DNA of 64,000 nucleotides, taken from contig JAUHZU010000004.1 of the NCBI GenBank assembly GCA_030425705.1, positions 1-64,000 of the forward strand, read 5' to 3'. A program made the position numbers and the translations under genes. Positions 1 through 7,881 of the stretch are shown here, piece after piece (within the stretch, counting starts at the first letter, position 1; each line of letters opens with the position of its first letter). The notes under the pieces are model-generated. The model saw only the letters and a program-made list of their open reading frames with translations, had not been told where the DNA came from and did not search any database. This stretch comes from Phycisphaerae bacterium (lineage in GTDB: Bacteria; Planctomycetota; Phycisphaerae; Phycisphaerales; Phycisphaeraceae).

Positions 1-523
1 GGCGGGGCGCTGCCAACAACCCCTCGATCAGCCGGCCGGCCGTCGTGCCGCCCTGCCCCGCCGCGCGTTCGGCGAGGTGGTGGGCCAGGTGCAGGTGCAG
101 GCACTTGAGGCGGGCGAAGTCGGCGATGCCGCCGATGCCTTTGTCGCGCAGGGTCGGGGCGTAGCCGGCATCGATCGCGTACCGCTGCTCGTCGGGCGAT
201 AGCAACGCCCAGCGCGTCGCGGCGTACCGCCGGTGGTCGCCGCGCAGCGCTTCGCGCAGCGCGTCGTCCGCGGCGATGGCCTGCTCGAGCATGCCCACCG
301 CGCCGTCGCGTTCCAGGTCGGCCGCCTGCTTGCAGCGCAGCGGGTCGATCAGCCAGTAGAGCGTGGGGAACGGCAGGAGCCGGCCGGCCTGGCGGCGGAG
401 CGGGTGGTTGGTGATGACACTCGGCCGGCCCTGCGCGTCGCGTGCGGCGACGGCGCGTGTCGTGACGCCGGTCGTATCCGGGCCGAGCTGCTGAAGGATG
501 TAGTCGCGGTCGGCGTCGTTCAC
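1..523 (-). CDS. DUF501 domain protein, partial (C-terminus outside window)
   Basis: At least 174 codons are present and the frame stays open to the window edge. The translation carries the DUF501 pattern as I know it: FPTLYWL at residues 52-58, GIGGI at 129-133, and the His-rich KCLHLHLAHHL at 140-150 followed by a Gly-Arg-Leu near 163. The family is widespread in bacteria and its function is unknown. In actinobacteria it often lies near enolase/ppx genes, but nothing here reproduces that context. I chose the GTG start at 523. It follows an AGGA at short distance and also stands 6 nt after a TAGGAT hexamer, so both led and leaderless initiation are possible. Confidence 0.8.
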   Translation of the reverse strand, partial: MNDADRDYILQQLGPDTTGVTTRAVAARDAQGRPSVITNHPLRRQAGRLLPFPTLYWLIDPLRCKQAADLERDGAVGMLEQAIAADDALREALRGDHRRYAATRWALLSPDEQRYAIDAGYAPTLRDKGIGGIADFARLKCLHLHLAHHLAERAAGQGGTTAGRLIEGLLAAPR

Positions 524-529
524 CTTTTC

Positions 530-535
530 ATCCTA
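530..535 (-). promoter_or_regulatory. -10-like box close to the DUF501 start
   Basis: TAGGAT on the minus strand ends 6 nt before the GTG at 523, the same spacing as the other candidate leaderless starts in this window. The case is ambiguous because AGGA inside the same hexamer could act as a Shine-Dalgarno sequence. Confidence 0.3.
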
Positions 536-881
536 CCGCCACGCCGGGCGCACCGCCGTGACGAGGCCGACCGCGACCCATCGCTTCAACGCTCACGCGG
601 TTCGTGGATGGCCCGGCACCGTCTTCGCGCCGAGGTGTGTCGCCCCCGGGGGGTAGGCTCGTCGAAGACGTGCGGTGCCGGCGGCGCAGAGTGTGGCGGC
701 GGCGATCGTCCATGATCAGGGCATGCTGGATCCTCCAGGCGGTGGGTTGATGGCGACCAAGGGCCGGCCGGTTAGCTATCGTCCAGCCGACGGGATGTCT
801 ATACAATGCACCCGCGACGCGGCCGGCCGCGTTCAACTGCCTGTTTCTCCCCTGTTTTCCTGCAAGAAAGCGACACCCGTC

Positions 882-1538
882 ATGAAACCCACGCTGCTCA
901 TCGTGCCCGCCCTGATCGGGATGCTCGCGCTCTCGCCCGGCTGCAAGAGCGCGTACTACGGGACGATGGAGGCCTTCGGCGTGCACAAGCGGGACATCCT
1001 CGTCGACCGCGTCGAGACCGCCCGCGACAAGCAGGAGGACGCCAAGGAGCAGTTCGCCACCGCGCTCGAGGAGTTCCGCAGCGTCGTTGAGTTCGAGGAA
1101 GGCAGCAACCTGGAGAACATGTACAACAAGCTGAACCGCTCGTACGAGCGCAGCCAGTCGGCGGCCAACGCGGTCGAGAGCAAGATCGACGCGGTCGAGT
1201 CGGTCGCGACGTCGCTGTTCAAGGAGTGGGAGCGTGAGCTGAAGGAGTACAGCGACGATGCGCTGCGGGACGCGAGCGCCCAGCAGCTCGACGACACACG
1301 GGACCGCTACGAGCGGATGGTCGCGGCGATGCGCCGGGCCGAGGCGTCGATGCAGCCCGTGCTGGACGCGCTCAAGGACCAAGTGCTGTTCCTGAAGCAC
1401 AACCTGAACGCGCAGGCGATCGCGTCGATCCAGGGCACCGCCGCGGGCATCCAGGACGACGTGGCCGAGCTGATCGCCGAGATGGAGCGCTCGATCGCCG
1501 AGGCCAACAGCTTCATCGAGCAGATGGGCGGGGAATAA
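882..1538 (+). CDS. DUF2959-family lipoprotein
   Basis: A 218-residue protein with a signal peptide ending in LALSPGC, a lipobox with the lipidated Cys at about residue 19. The mature part is almost entirely charged helix, with long heptad-like stretches (residues 40-130 and 165-215) typical of DUF2959. These are envelope lipoproteins of unknown role. The ATG at 882 follows GAAAG at about 10 nt, and no signal peptide is coded upstream of it, so longer starts in the same frame are unlikely. A TACAAT box at 802-807 could give a leader of about 70 nt. The GTG of the next gene follows its stop by 2 nt, so the two are probably one operon. Confidence 0.8.
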   Translation: MKPTLLIVPALIGMLALSPGCKSAYYGTMEAFGVHKRDILVDRVETARDKQEDAKEQFATALEEFRSVVEFEEGSNLENMYNKLNRSYERSQSAANAVESKIDAVESVATSLFKEWERELKEYSDDALRDASAQQLDDTRDRYERMVAAMRRAEASMQPVLDALKDQVLFLKHNLNAQAIASIQGTAAGIQDDVAELIAEMERSIAEANSFIEQMGGE

Positions 1539-1540
1539 GC

Positions 1541-1750
1541 GTGTGGACGGTCGTCCATGCCCTGTTCATCTTCACCGCGGCCCTCGGGATGCTGGTCTTC
1601 TGCGTCGGCGGGCTGGCTGTAAGCAGTTGGCGGCTTCGCCAGCGGCTGCCCGTGCAGTCGCCGGTCTCACTGATGCACGCCGGCAGCTCGCTGTTCGGGC
1701 TCGGCTTCTTCGGGAACCTGGCGGCGCTGGTGGTCCGTAGCTTGCTCTAG
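1541..1750 (+). CDS. Small two-helix membrane protein
   Basis: A 69-residue protein starting with GTG 2 nt after the DUF2959 stop. It has two hydrophobic segments (about residues 6-28 and 45-68) joined by a short basic loop (SSWRLRQRLP), which suggests a helical hairpin with both ends on the same side of the membrane. I do not recognise a family. The tight coupling to the lipoprotein argues for a shared envelope function. Its stop overlaps by 4 nt the end of the convergent lipoprotein gene on the other strand. Confidence 0.65.
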   Translation: MWTVVHALFIFTAALGMLVFCVGGLAVSSWRLRQRLPVQSPVSLMHAGSSLFGLGFFGNLAALVVRSLL

Positions 1751-2202
1751 CCCAGCGGGAACACCTCGAGCGCCCGCATCATCGGTGATCGGTCCGACGC
1801 CGCGTTCCACACCCGGCCCTGCTCGGCACGGAGCTCGTCCAGCGCGGTGTGGAACCGCTCGTAGGCCGCGTCCCACTCGGCCACGAGCTCGTCACTCGCC
1901 AGCATGCCCTGCAGGTCCACCTCGTCCCAGCCGTTCTGCTCCCCCACCCGCTTGCGCTGCAGCGCTTCAAGCCGTGGGATCGCGGCCTCGGCCGAGGCGT
2001 CGTCTGTGATCGAGCGGAAGACGCCGGTCGCTTCTTCCACCGTCTGGGTATAGGCGTCGTAGGTCGCGATCCACTCGCGGTTGGCCGCCTCCAGCGTCGC
2101 GTCGGTGCTGGACGAGCCGGACTGGTTCCCGCACCCGGGCAGGATGACCAACAGCGAGAGGACAACCGCAACCAGCGACAGGGATAGACAACGGTTCAGC
2201 AT
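1747..2202 (-). CDS. Hypothetical lipoprotein
   Basis: A 151-residue protein with a clear type II signal peptide: a hydrophobic stretch followed by LVILPGC, with the Cys at residue 24, then a Ser-rich linker. The rest is helical and rich in Glu, Ala and Trp. No family is recognised. The ATG at 2202 is preceded by CGGAG at a normal distance. The gene is transcribed divergently from the acyltransferase at 2296, and the two share a 93-nt promoter region. Confidence 0.7.
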   Translation of the reverse strand: MLNRCLSLSLVAVVLSLLVILPGCGNQSGSSSTDATLEAANREWIATYDAYTQTVEEATGVFRSITDDASAEAAIPRLEALQRKRVGEQNGWDEVDLQGMLASDELVAEWDAAYERFHTALDELRAEQGRVWNAASDRSPMMRALEVFPLG

Positions 2203-2283
2203 GGGGGTCTCCGGAAAAGACGGTGAGGGGTGTGGCGGATCGGTTCCACCGCGGGGCTAATGTAGCATCTTGTTGATCTGATC

Positions 2284-2289
2284 TACAAT
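2284..2289 (+). promoter_or_regulatory. -10 box TACAAT directly upstream of a TTG start
   Basis: TACAAT ends exactly 6 nt before the TTG at 2296 and no Shine-Dalgarno sequence lies between. A transcript starting 7 nt after the box would begin with the start codon. No convincing -35 element is visible at 16-18 nt. Confidence 0.45.
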
Positions 2290-2295
2290 CCCCGC

Positions 2296-3540
2296 TTGCC
2301 CGACGCCCCAGCCCAAACCGACGCGGCCCCCGCCCCGGCGCCCCGCTTCCACGGGTTTGATGCGCTGCGCGGCGGGGCGATGCTCTTGGGCATCGTGCTC
2401 CACGCGGCGATCACGTACATGCACCGGCCGATGGACGGCCTGCTCTGGCCGCTGCGTCAGCAGCCGGCGAGCTACGGCTTCGACCTGCTGTTCTGGTGGA
2501 TCCACGGCTGGCGGATCCCGTTGTTCTTTGTGATGGCCGGGTTCTTCGCCGCGATGCTCGCCCGGCGGCGCGGCGCGGGGGGGTTCCTCAAGCACCGGGT
2601 GCAGCGCATCCTGATCCCGGTCGCGGTCGCGACGGTCGTCATCCTGCCGACCATGTACTTCATCTGGGGATGGGGCTGGCAGATCGAAGGCCGGGCCACC
2701 TGGCACGAGGTCTGGCGGGTCAGCTTCGACGACCCGCACATCGACAGCAGCTACCAGGGCCCCGCCCACCTGTGGTTCCTCAACTACCTGGTCGTGTATG
2801 CGTTCGTCTACTGGGCGGTGCTCCGGCTGCGCGCGCGCGGCGACGGGGCGACACCGCGCGACATCGCGCCCGGCCCGGTCGTGAGCGGGGTGTTTTCTTC
2901 CGCGCTGCGGCCGCTGGTCTTTGCGGTGCCGACGTGCGCGGTGCTGCTGTACGACCCGGGCTTCTACCTCGCGTACCACCACGTGATCCCGGACTCGGCC
3001 GATCGGTGGGCGTTCGAGGTGCTGCAGCTCGCGTACCAGGGCTACTTCTTCGTGGTCGGGGTCTACCTGTTCCGCCTGCACCGCGCGATGACGCCGCTGA
3101 CGAAGTGGACCGGGACGTACCTCGCGGGCTCGCTGCTGGCGTTCGGCGCGTCGATGGTGTTTGCCCGGCGGTACTTCGCTCACGCCGATCATGACGCGGC
3201 GTTCACCACGGTCGATCGGCTGGGGCTGGCGGTGTCGGTGTCACTGTTTTGCTGGCTGATGATCTGGGGGATGACCGGGCTGGGGCTGACCTGGCTGGCG
3301 AAGCCGCGGGGCTGGGTCCGGTGGCTGAGCGACTCGGCGTACTGGGTCTACCTCGTGCACCTGCCGCTGGTGGGGGTCGGCATGATCCTGCTGCGGGGCT
3401 GGGGCGTGTCGCCATGGGTCAAGTTCGTGGTCATCGTCGCGGCGGCCGGTGTGGCGACGCTGATGAGCTACCGCTATCTTGTGCGGATGACCTGGCTGGG
3501 CCGTGCCCTGAACGGCCCTCGGACGCGTGGGGGGAGTTAG
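2296..3540 (+). CDS. Acyltransferase family 3 membrane protein (OpgC/MdoC-like)
   Basis: A 414-residue multi-spanning membrane protein with about ten hydrophobic segments. The start of the acyltransferase-3 fold is visible: FDALRG at 21-26 and the conserved His at 36 (GIVLHA). Further on are the charged FLKHRVQRILIP loop and the AHLWFLNYL segment typical of glucan biosynthesis protein C. Such enzymes move acyl groups (acetyl, succinyl) onto sugars of exported glycans at the inner membrane. The substrate cannot be told from sequence. The start is TTG at 2296: the next Met in frame would cut off the DALRG motif, and an in-frame TAG at 2263 closes the frame upstream. Confidence 0.8.
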   Translation: MPDAPAQTDAAPAPAPRFHGFDALRGGAMLLGIVLHAAITYMHRPMDGLLWPLRQQPASYGFDLLFWWIHGWRIPLFFVMAGFFAAMLARRRGAGGFLKHRVQRILIPVAVATVVILPTMYFIWGWGWQIEGRATWHEVWRVSFDDPHIDSSYQGPAHLWFLNYLVVYAFVYWAVLRLRARGDGATPRDIAPGPVVSGVFSSALRPLVFAVPTCAVLLYDPGFYLAYHHVIPDSADRWAFEVLQLAYQGYFFVVGVYLFRLHRAMTPLTKWTGTYLAGSLLAFGASMVFARRYFAHADHDAAFTTVDRLGLAVSVSLFCWLMIWGMTGLGLTWLAKPRGWVRWLSDSAYWVYLVHLPLVGVGMILLRGWGVSPWVKFVVIVAAAGVATLMSYRYLVRMTWLGRALNGPRTRGGS

Positions 3541-3623
3541 CCACGCACCCAAGAATCCGCCGACCCGATCGCCGGCGTCCGCTGCAGGCGACGCTTCCGT
3601 GACTACGTTGAGACCACGAATCG

Positions 3624-4358
3624 ATGCGCAACGACCGACCCCCGAAACGCCGGCCCCTCTTGTTTCTCGCCGCCCTGCTGCTGTGCGCCCCGTGGATGAC
3701 CGGCTGCCAGTCGACCGCGCCGATCGACTACGAGGGCGTGACCCGCGGCGGCAGCTCGTTCTACCTGCTGGGGCTGTGGAACTTCTTCTCGCAGGGGCTC
3801 GGGGATGTCTCCGACGGGCTCCGTGCCGAGGGGTACCACGGGCAGTGGCTGCCCGGGCCCGAGTGGCCGGCCCTGTGCAGCCGGATCGAGGACCTTGAGG
3901 CCAAGGGCGAGCTGCGTCGGCCGCTGGTCCTCAGCGGGCACTCGCTGGGCGCGGACAAGGCCCTGCTCCTCGCGGCGGCGCTGGAAAAGAAAGGCATCGA
4001 GGTCGACTACGTCCTGCTGCTGGACCCGACCAACCCGCGCACCGTCCCAGCGAACGTCAAGCGTTGCCACAACATCTACCTGTCGCACTCGCTGACCGAC
4101 TGGTTCCCCGCGTTCCGGGGGATTGCGGTCCGTGCAGTCAGCCCCGAGACGGAGCTGGTCAACTACGACGTGCGCTACAGCTCGGACGTTGCCTTGAGCA
4201 CCGGCGACTTCGACCACTTCGATATCGAGGCCGACCCCGAGGTCCAACAGCTCATGATCGACCTGGTCCGCGCGGAGTTCGACGGCGTCGCCGACGTCGC
4301 CGCGGTCTTCCCGCCCCGGCTCCCCGAGGACGACGACGCACAAGGCCAGGGCGAGTAG
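3624..4358 (+). CDS. Lipoprotein with alpha/beta-hydrolase nucleophile motif
   Basis: A 244-residue protein with a basic N-terminus, a hydrophobic core and the lipobox MTGC (Cys28). GHSLG at 105-109 is a nucleophile elbow with Ser107. LLLDP (Asp134) and a late His198 are plausible partners, so a serine hydrolase/esterase fold is likely. The substrate is unknown. The C-terminus is short and acidic. It is followed 37 nt later by a methyltransferase gene on the same strand. The ATG at 3624 lacks an obvious ribosome site. Confidence 0.7.
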   Translation: MRNDRPPKRRPLLFLAALLLCAPWMTGCQSTAPIDYEGVTRGGSSFYLLGLWNFFSQGLGDVSDGLRAEGYHGQWLPGPEWPALCSRIEDLEAKGELRRPLVLSGHSLGADKALLLAAALEKKGIEVDYVLLLDPTNPRTVPANVKRCHNIYLSHSLTDWFPAFRGIAVRAVSPETELVNYDVRYSSDVALSTGDFDHFDIEADPEVQQLMIDLVRAEFDGVADVAAVFPPRLPEDDDAQGQGE

Positions 4359-4395
4359 CCCGCCGACCGCCGCACCTTCCACGCTGGGCCGCACC

Positions 4396-5058
4396 ATGCC
4401 CACCCTACCGCTCGCGTTCCTGAACGACCCCTCGCTGGGCTGGCCCGACGGCCCGGTGCTGGCCGTGACGCTGTGCGTGTGGTGGTATTGGGCGGCGGTG
4501 GTCACGCTCAGCCGGCTCCGCCGACGCTGGACGGGCGAGCGCGGCGCGCTGCGGCCGCAGGCGCGGAGCGACCGCCGGCTGATGCGGCTGTGGGTCGTGG
4601 TCATCGTGGCGTGGAACGCGCTGCCCGCGATGGCGCTGCACAAGGGCACGCCGCCCTTTGGCCCGTTTGCCGAGGCGTACGCCGCCCCGCTGCTGTGGGT
4701 CCGCTGGGCCGCGGCCGGGGGCGTGGTCGCGGGCATGGTGCTGACCGTGCGCTGCTGGGTCGAGATGGGCCGGGACTGGTCGGTCGCTATCGTCGAGGAC
4801 AGCGACAGCCAGGGGCTGGTGACGACCGGGCTGTTCCGCTGGGTCCGCCACCCGATCTACGCGATCAGCGTGGGGATGGTGCTGCTCACGGCGTTGGCCT
4901 GCATGACCTGGCCGATGGCGGTGACCGCGGCGGCGCACGTCACCCTGATGAACCTCAAAGCCCGCCGCGAGGAGCAGGCGCTGCTCGGCGTGTTCGGCGA
5001 CGAGTACCGCGAGTACATGAAGCACACCGGCCGCTTTGTGCCGCGGTTGTACTCGTAG
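4396..5058 (+). CDS. Isoprenylcysteine carboxyl methyltransferase (ICMT/PEMT) family membrane protein
   Basis: A 220-residue protein with four to five membrane segments. The C-terminal half has the family signature GLFRWVRHPIYAI (RHP at 151-153), then a hydrophobic hairpin, then REEQALLGVFGDEYREYM with Glu192/193 and an RFVP near the end. These are the SAM-binding elements of ICMT/PEMT-type methyltransferases. Bacterial members methylate varied lipophilic or small substrates, and the target here is unknown. It ends in a convergent gap filled by a palindrome pair. Confidence 0.8.
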   Translation: MPTLPLAFLNDPSLGWPDGPVLAVTLCVWWYWAAVVTLSRLRRRWTGERGALRPQARSDRRLMRLWVVVIVAWNALPAMALHKGTPPFGPFAEAYAAPLLWVRWAAAGGVVAGMVLTVRCWVEMGRDWSVAIVEDSDSQGLVTTGLFRWVRHPIYAISVGMVLLTALACMTWPMAVTAAAHVTLMNLKARREEQALLGVFGDEYREYMKHTGRFVPRLYS

Positions 5059-5074
5059 GTTCTGGCGGACGCTC

Positions 5075-5152
5075 CCGCCGCGTGTGACGCGGCGGCTGTT
5101 TTCACACGCTTGTCTTGACGCAGGAGAATAGCCGCCGCGTCACACGCGGCGG
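5075..5152. repeat. Palindrome pair CCGCCGCGT-GTG-ACGCGGCGG in inverted orientation (copy 1)
   Basis: Two 21-nt palindromes, at 5075-5095 and 5132-5152, have 9-bp arms CCGCCGCGT/ACGCGGCGG. Their loops are GTG and CAC, so the second copy is the reverse complement of the first, 36 nt away. The flanks CTGTT and GAATAG are also roughly complementary. The pair fills the gap between two convergent genes. The same arrangement recurs at 30417-30496, again between convergent genes. It probably acts as a bidirectional terminator or a REP-like element. Confidence 0.8.
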
Positions 5153-5167
5153 GGACCGCGCGGACAC

Positions 5168-6202
5168 CTACACCGCCGCCGACGATTTGTGGGCCGTGTG
5201 GTCTGTCGGCTTGCGGAAGCTGTCCAGGTCGATGCCGCGGAAGTACTCGATCGTCTTCAGCAGCCCCTCGCGGAGCGGGACCTTCGGCTCCCAGCCGAGC
5301 TTGTCCTTGGCGAGCGTGATGTCGGGCTTGCGCTGCAGCGGGTCGTCGTTGGGCAGCGGCAGGAACGTGAGCCGGCTGGACGACGCGGTCAGCTCGATGA
5401 CCAGCTCGGCCAGCTCCCTGATCGTGAACTCGCCGGGGTTGCCGATGTTCACCGGCCCGATGAACGCGGGGTCCGTCGCGTGGGTGCCCTCCACGTTGCC
5501 CGGCTCGTCGTTGTTCATCATGGCGATGATCGCGTCGACCAGGTCGTCGCAGTAGCAGAAGCTGCGGGTCTGGCTCCCGTCGCCGTAGATCGTGATGTCC
5601 TCGTCGCGCAGGGCCTGGACGATGAAGTTGGTGACGACGCGTCCGTCGAACGGGTGCATGCGCGGGCCGAAGGTGTTGAAGATGCGCACGACGCGGATAT
5701 CGACGCCGTTGGAGCGGTGGTAGTCGAAGAAGAGTGTTTCGGCGGCGCGTTTGCCTTCGTCGTAGCAGGCGCGGACGCCGATGGGGTTGACGTTGCCGCG
5801 GTAGTGCTCGGGCTGGGGGTGGAACTCGGCGGTCGGGTCGCCGTAGACCTCGGACGTGGAGGCCTGGAGGATGCGTGCGCCGGTGCGCTTGGCCATGCCG
5901 AGCATGTTGATCGCGCCCATGACCGAGACCTTCATGGTCTTGATGGGGTTGTATTGGTAGTGCACCGGCGAGGCGGGGCAGGCCATGTTGTAGATCTGGT
6001 CGACCTCGAGGGTGATCGGCTCGGTGACGTCGTGGCGGATAAACTCGAAGTTCGGCTGTTCGAGCAGGTGCGCGACGTTGTGCTTCTGGCTGGTGAACAG
6101 GTTGTCCAGGCAGATCACGTCGTGGCCGCGGTTGACCATGCGTTCGCAGATGTGGCTGCCGAGGAACCCGGCGCCGCCGGTGACGAGGATGCGTTTCAAC
6201 AT
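5168..6202 (-). CDS. UDP-glucuronic acid decarboxylase (UDP-xylose synthase), SDR family
   Basis: A 344-residue protein with the extended SDR layout. [10 protein letters not shown] at 8-17 is the NAD-binding loop, Ser115-Thr116-Ser117 and the Tyr147-x3-Lys151 pair are catalytic, and [10 protein letters not shown] and [13 protein letters not shown] are typical of UXS. It converts UDP-glucuronate to UDP-xylose for exported polysaccharide. The ATG at 6202 is separated by only 1 nt from a 70-nt heptamer array, so the native 5' leader seems to have been replaced; no Shine-Dalgarno sequence is visible. Transcription may depend on the four-helix-bundle gene upstream. Confidence 0.93.
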   Translation of the reverse strand: MLKRILVTGGAGFLGSHICERMVNRGHDVICLDNLFTSQKHNVAHLLEQPNFEFIRHDVTEPITLEVDQIYNMACPASPVHYQYNPIKTMKVSVMGAINMLGMAKRTGARILQASTSEVYGDPTAEFHPQPEHYRGNVNPIGVRACYDEGKRAAETLFFDYHRSNGVDIRVVRIFNTFGPRMHPFDGRVVTNFIVQALRDEDITIYGDGSQTRSFCYCDDLVDAIIAMMNNDEPGNVEGTHATDPAFIGPVNIGNPGEFTIRELAELVIELTASSSRLTFLPLPNDDPLQRKPDITLAKDKLGWEPKVPLREGLLKTIEYFRGIDLDSFRKPTDHTAHKSSAAV

Positions 6203-6203
6203 A

Positions 6204-6273
6204 GGGTCTTGGGTCTCGGGTCTTGGGTCTTGGGTCTCGGGTCTTGGGTCTCGGGTCTTGGGTCTTGGGTCTC
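6204..6273 (+). repeat. Ten tandem heptamers GGGTCTT/GGGTCTC
   Basis: Ten perfect 7-nt units run without a break. The last base follows the order T,C,T,T,C twice, so the array is also a duplicated 35-mer. It lies between the stop of the four-helix-bundle gene (6278) and the start of the UDP-glucuronate decarboxylase gene (6202). It is oppositely oriented to the diverged array at 6646-6680 on the other side of the same gene. Confidence 0.9.
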
Positions 6274-6277
6274 GGCA

Positions 6278-6634
6278 CTAAGCCAATGACTGGATGAAGC
6301 GGGTCAGCTTGGCACCTGTTTTCTGCATCAGCTCCCAGGCGGGGCGGGCGGTTGCGCGTTCGATCATCTGCTCCCGGACACAGACGACGAGTTGTGTCTC
6401 CAGTTCCATCAGCGATCCCCGGCTGACGTACAGGTGCTGGATGTACTCGGGGCGGTGGTGCCGCCCGTAACCCTCGGCGATGTTGGATGGCACCGATACC
6501 GCTGCACGTCGCATCTGAGTGACCAATCCATATCGCTCATCATCGGGCAGCAGACGGGTAAGGGTGTAGACCACATCCACGAGTTCCATGCCTAGCTGCC
6601 AGACTTCCAGCTTGCGGTACGACTTGTCGTCCAT
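6278..6634 (-). CDS. Four helix bundle protein (23S rRNA intervening-sequence / S23 family)
   Basis: A 118-residue helical protein. LEVWQLGMELVDVVY near the start, the central MRRAAVSVPSNIAEGYGR and the C-terminal helix are characteristic of the family first seen inside 23S rRNA intervening sequences. Diversity-generating-retroelement Avd proteins belong to the same fold. Their role is unproven, though nucleic-acid binding is known for Avd. The gene is enclosed by GGGT-heptamer arrays in inverted orientation, 4 nt from its stop and 11 nt from its start, so gene and repeats look like one inserted cassette. No reverse transcriptase or variable repeat is nearby. Confidence 0.9.
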   Translation of the reverse strand: MDDKSYRKLEVWQLGMELVDVVYTLTRLLPDDERYGLVTQMRRAAVSVPSNIAEGYGRHHRPEYIQHLYVSRGSLMELETQLVVCVREQMIERATARPAWELMQKTGAKLTRFIQSLA

Positions 6635-6645
6635 CGCCGATCCCC

Positions 6646-6680
6646 CACCCGAGACCCAGGACCCGGCACCCTAGACCCGA
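6646..6680 (-). repeat. Five diverged heptamers, inverted partner of the 6204 array
   Basis: On the plus strand the units read CACCCGA, GACCCAG, GACCCGG, CACCCTA, GACCCGA; on the minus strand each is a GGGT heptamer. The array overlaps the last codons and TAG stop of the gene ending at 6671, so the stop codon itself appears to come from the element edge. Confidence 0.8.
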
Positions 6681-7096
6681 TTGAAGCTCGCGCCCGGCTC
6701 GACGTCGAAGCTGACCATCTGGCCCAGCGTGAAGTCGCCGGCCCGCTGCGGGGCGAGGGGCGTGACGCTGACACGCGGCCCGGCGATCACGTACACCGCG
6801 TTATCGGACACGTTGCCGCCGCTCACCCGGCCCTGCACCCGCCGCGGTCGGCCGAAGACCGGCTCGATGTACCGCCCCCCCGCCGGGATGACATCCATCC
6901 GCCGCGCCTGGGCCCGGACCACGCCGGTAACCTTCTCCCCCACCTCGCCCGCGAAATCCGTCCCGACCACCAGCTTCAGCCGGTAGTCCGTGCCGGGCAC
7001 CTTGAGCTCGATAAAGCCCTCGCCCACGGCGGCGATCGTGCCCGAGATCGTGGGGACGGCGGTCGGGTCAACAGGGGTCGCGGCGGGTTCGCTCAT
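6671..7096 (-). CDS. Hypothetical protein, possible OB-like beta barrel
   Basis: A 141-residue protein without signal peptide or membrane segment. It alternates short beta-like stretches with Gly/Pro turns (ISGTIAAVGEGFIELKV, VTGVVRAQARRMDV, VQGRVSGG), which resembles an OB or S1-like barrel; this is an impression, not a family match. The ATG at 7096 is preferred over an upstream in-frame start because the intervening 34 codons are Pro/Arg-rich and unlike the rest. The 3' end runs into a heptamer array that supplies the stop, so the native C-terminus may have been altered. Confidence 0.55.
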   Translation of the reverse strand: MSEPAATPVDPTAVPTISGTIAAVGEGFIELKVPGTDYRLKLVVGTDFAGEVGEKVTGVVRAQARRMDVIPAGGRYIEPVFGRPRRVQGRVSGGNVSDNAVYVIAGPRVSVTPLAPQRAGDFTLGQMVSFDVEPGASFNRV

Positions 7097-7347
7097 GGGT
7101 AGGCCTCGTGGGGTGGCCCATAGGATAACGGCCCCACGGAGCGGTGGCGGCGTATGGGGCCACCGCCGTGTGGTCGTCGAGCCGCATACGCAAACCATTG
7201 TCGGGCAATCAGATAGCGGTCCGCAGGCCCGGCAACCACGGAAAACCGCAAGGGCGATGAGCGGTATGCGTAAACCCCGGACCGGCGGACGTGGTATGGA
7301 TAGGGGCCGACGGCCCGAGTCCCCGCTAGACCCCCGAGACCGCCCGC
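7097..7347. other. Divergent intergenic region with hairpin and similar 13-mers
   Basis: This 251-nt gap separates the 7096 gene from the ECF sigma gene. It contains a hairpin GCGGTGGC (7141-7148) / GCCACCGC (7159-7166). Two related 13-mers, GCATACGCAAACC (near 7182) and GTATGCGTAAACC (near 7264), differ by transitions only and could be operator or sigma-factor promoter elements. No ORF is supported. Confidence 0.4.
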
Positions 7348-7881
7348 GTGAACGGCTGGCTTGAAGACATCTACCGCACGGACCGCCGGGCCCTGTACGC
7401 CCTGGCGCTGTCGGTTACGCGCCGGCCGGCGTTGGCGGAGGACGCGGTGCACGAGGCGGTCGTCCGCCTGGCCGGCAAGGGGGCCCCGCCGGCGGGCGAT
7501 GCGCGGGCGTATGTGTTCCGCTCGGTGCGCAACGCGGCGCTGGACCAGCTCCGTGCCGGCCGACGCGGGGTCGCCGGCAAGACCCTGCCGCCGACGGACG
7601 GGGTCAACGGCTCGGCGGCGCCGCTGTTTGCCGACCCCGGGCCCTGCCCCGCCGAGCAGACCGAACAGGCGGAGCAGACCCACCGCCTCCGCCGCGCGGT
7701 CCAGGCCCTGCCCGAGGCGCAGCGCGAGGCGGTCGTGATGAAGGTGTTCGGCGGGCTGACGTTCCAGCAGATCGCCGAGGCCAGCGACGCCCCCCTCTCG
7801 ACCATCGCGTCCCGCTATCAGCGCGGGCTGTCGCGACTCAAGACCCAGTTGGAGAGCCAACATGAACCCACACCGACCTGA
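7348..7881 (+). CDS. ECF-type RNA polymerase sigma factor
   Basis: A 177-residue protein with sigma region 2 (LEDIYRTDRRALYALALSV through ARAYVFRSVRNAALDQLR, residues 5-70) and region 4 (ALPEAQREAVVMKVFGGLTFQQIAEA, then SRYQRGLSRL, about 114-165) separated by a loose Pro/Gln linker. It would redirect RNA polymerase to a stress regulon. The GTG at 7348 starts right at the region 2 helix. It overlaps the next gene by 20 nt, the usual arrangement for a sigma factor and its membrane anti-sigma factor. Confidence 0.88.
   Translation: MNGWLEDIYRTDRRALYALALSVTRRPALAEDAVHEAVVRLAGKGAPPAGDARAYVFRSVRNAALDQLRAGRRGVAGKTLPPTDGVNGSAAPLFADPGPCPAEQTEQAEQTHRLRRAVQALPEAQREAVVMKVFGGLTFQQIAEASDAPLSTIASRYQRGLSRLKTQLESQHEPTPT

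Noticed and set aside
802-807. TACAAT as a leaderless promoter of the DUF2959 gene
   Set aside because: The start codon is 74 nt downstream and follows a ribosome-site-like GAAAG, so this would be an ordinary leader.
6204-6273. Tandem repeat considered as CRISPR
   Set aside because: Units are 7 nt without spacers and there are no cas genes, so it is a satellite-like array.
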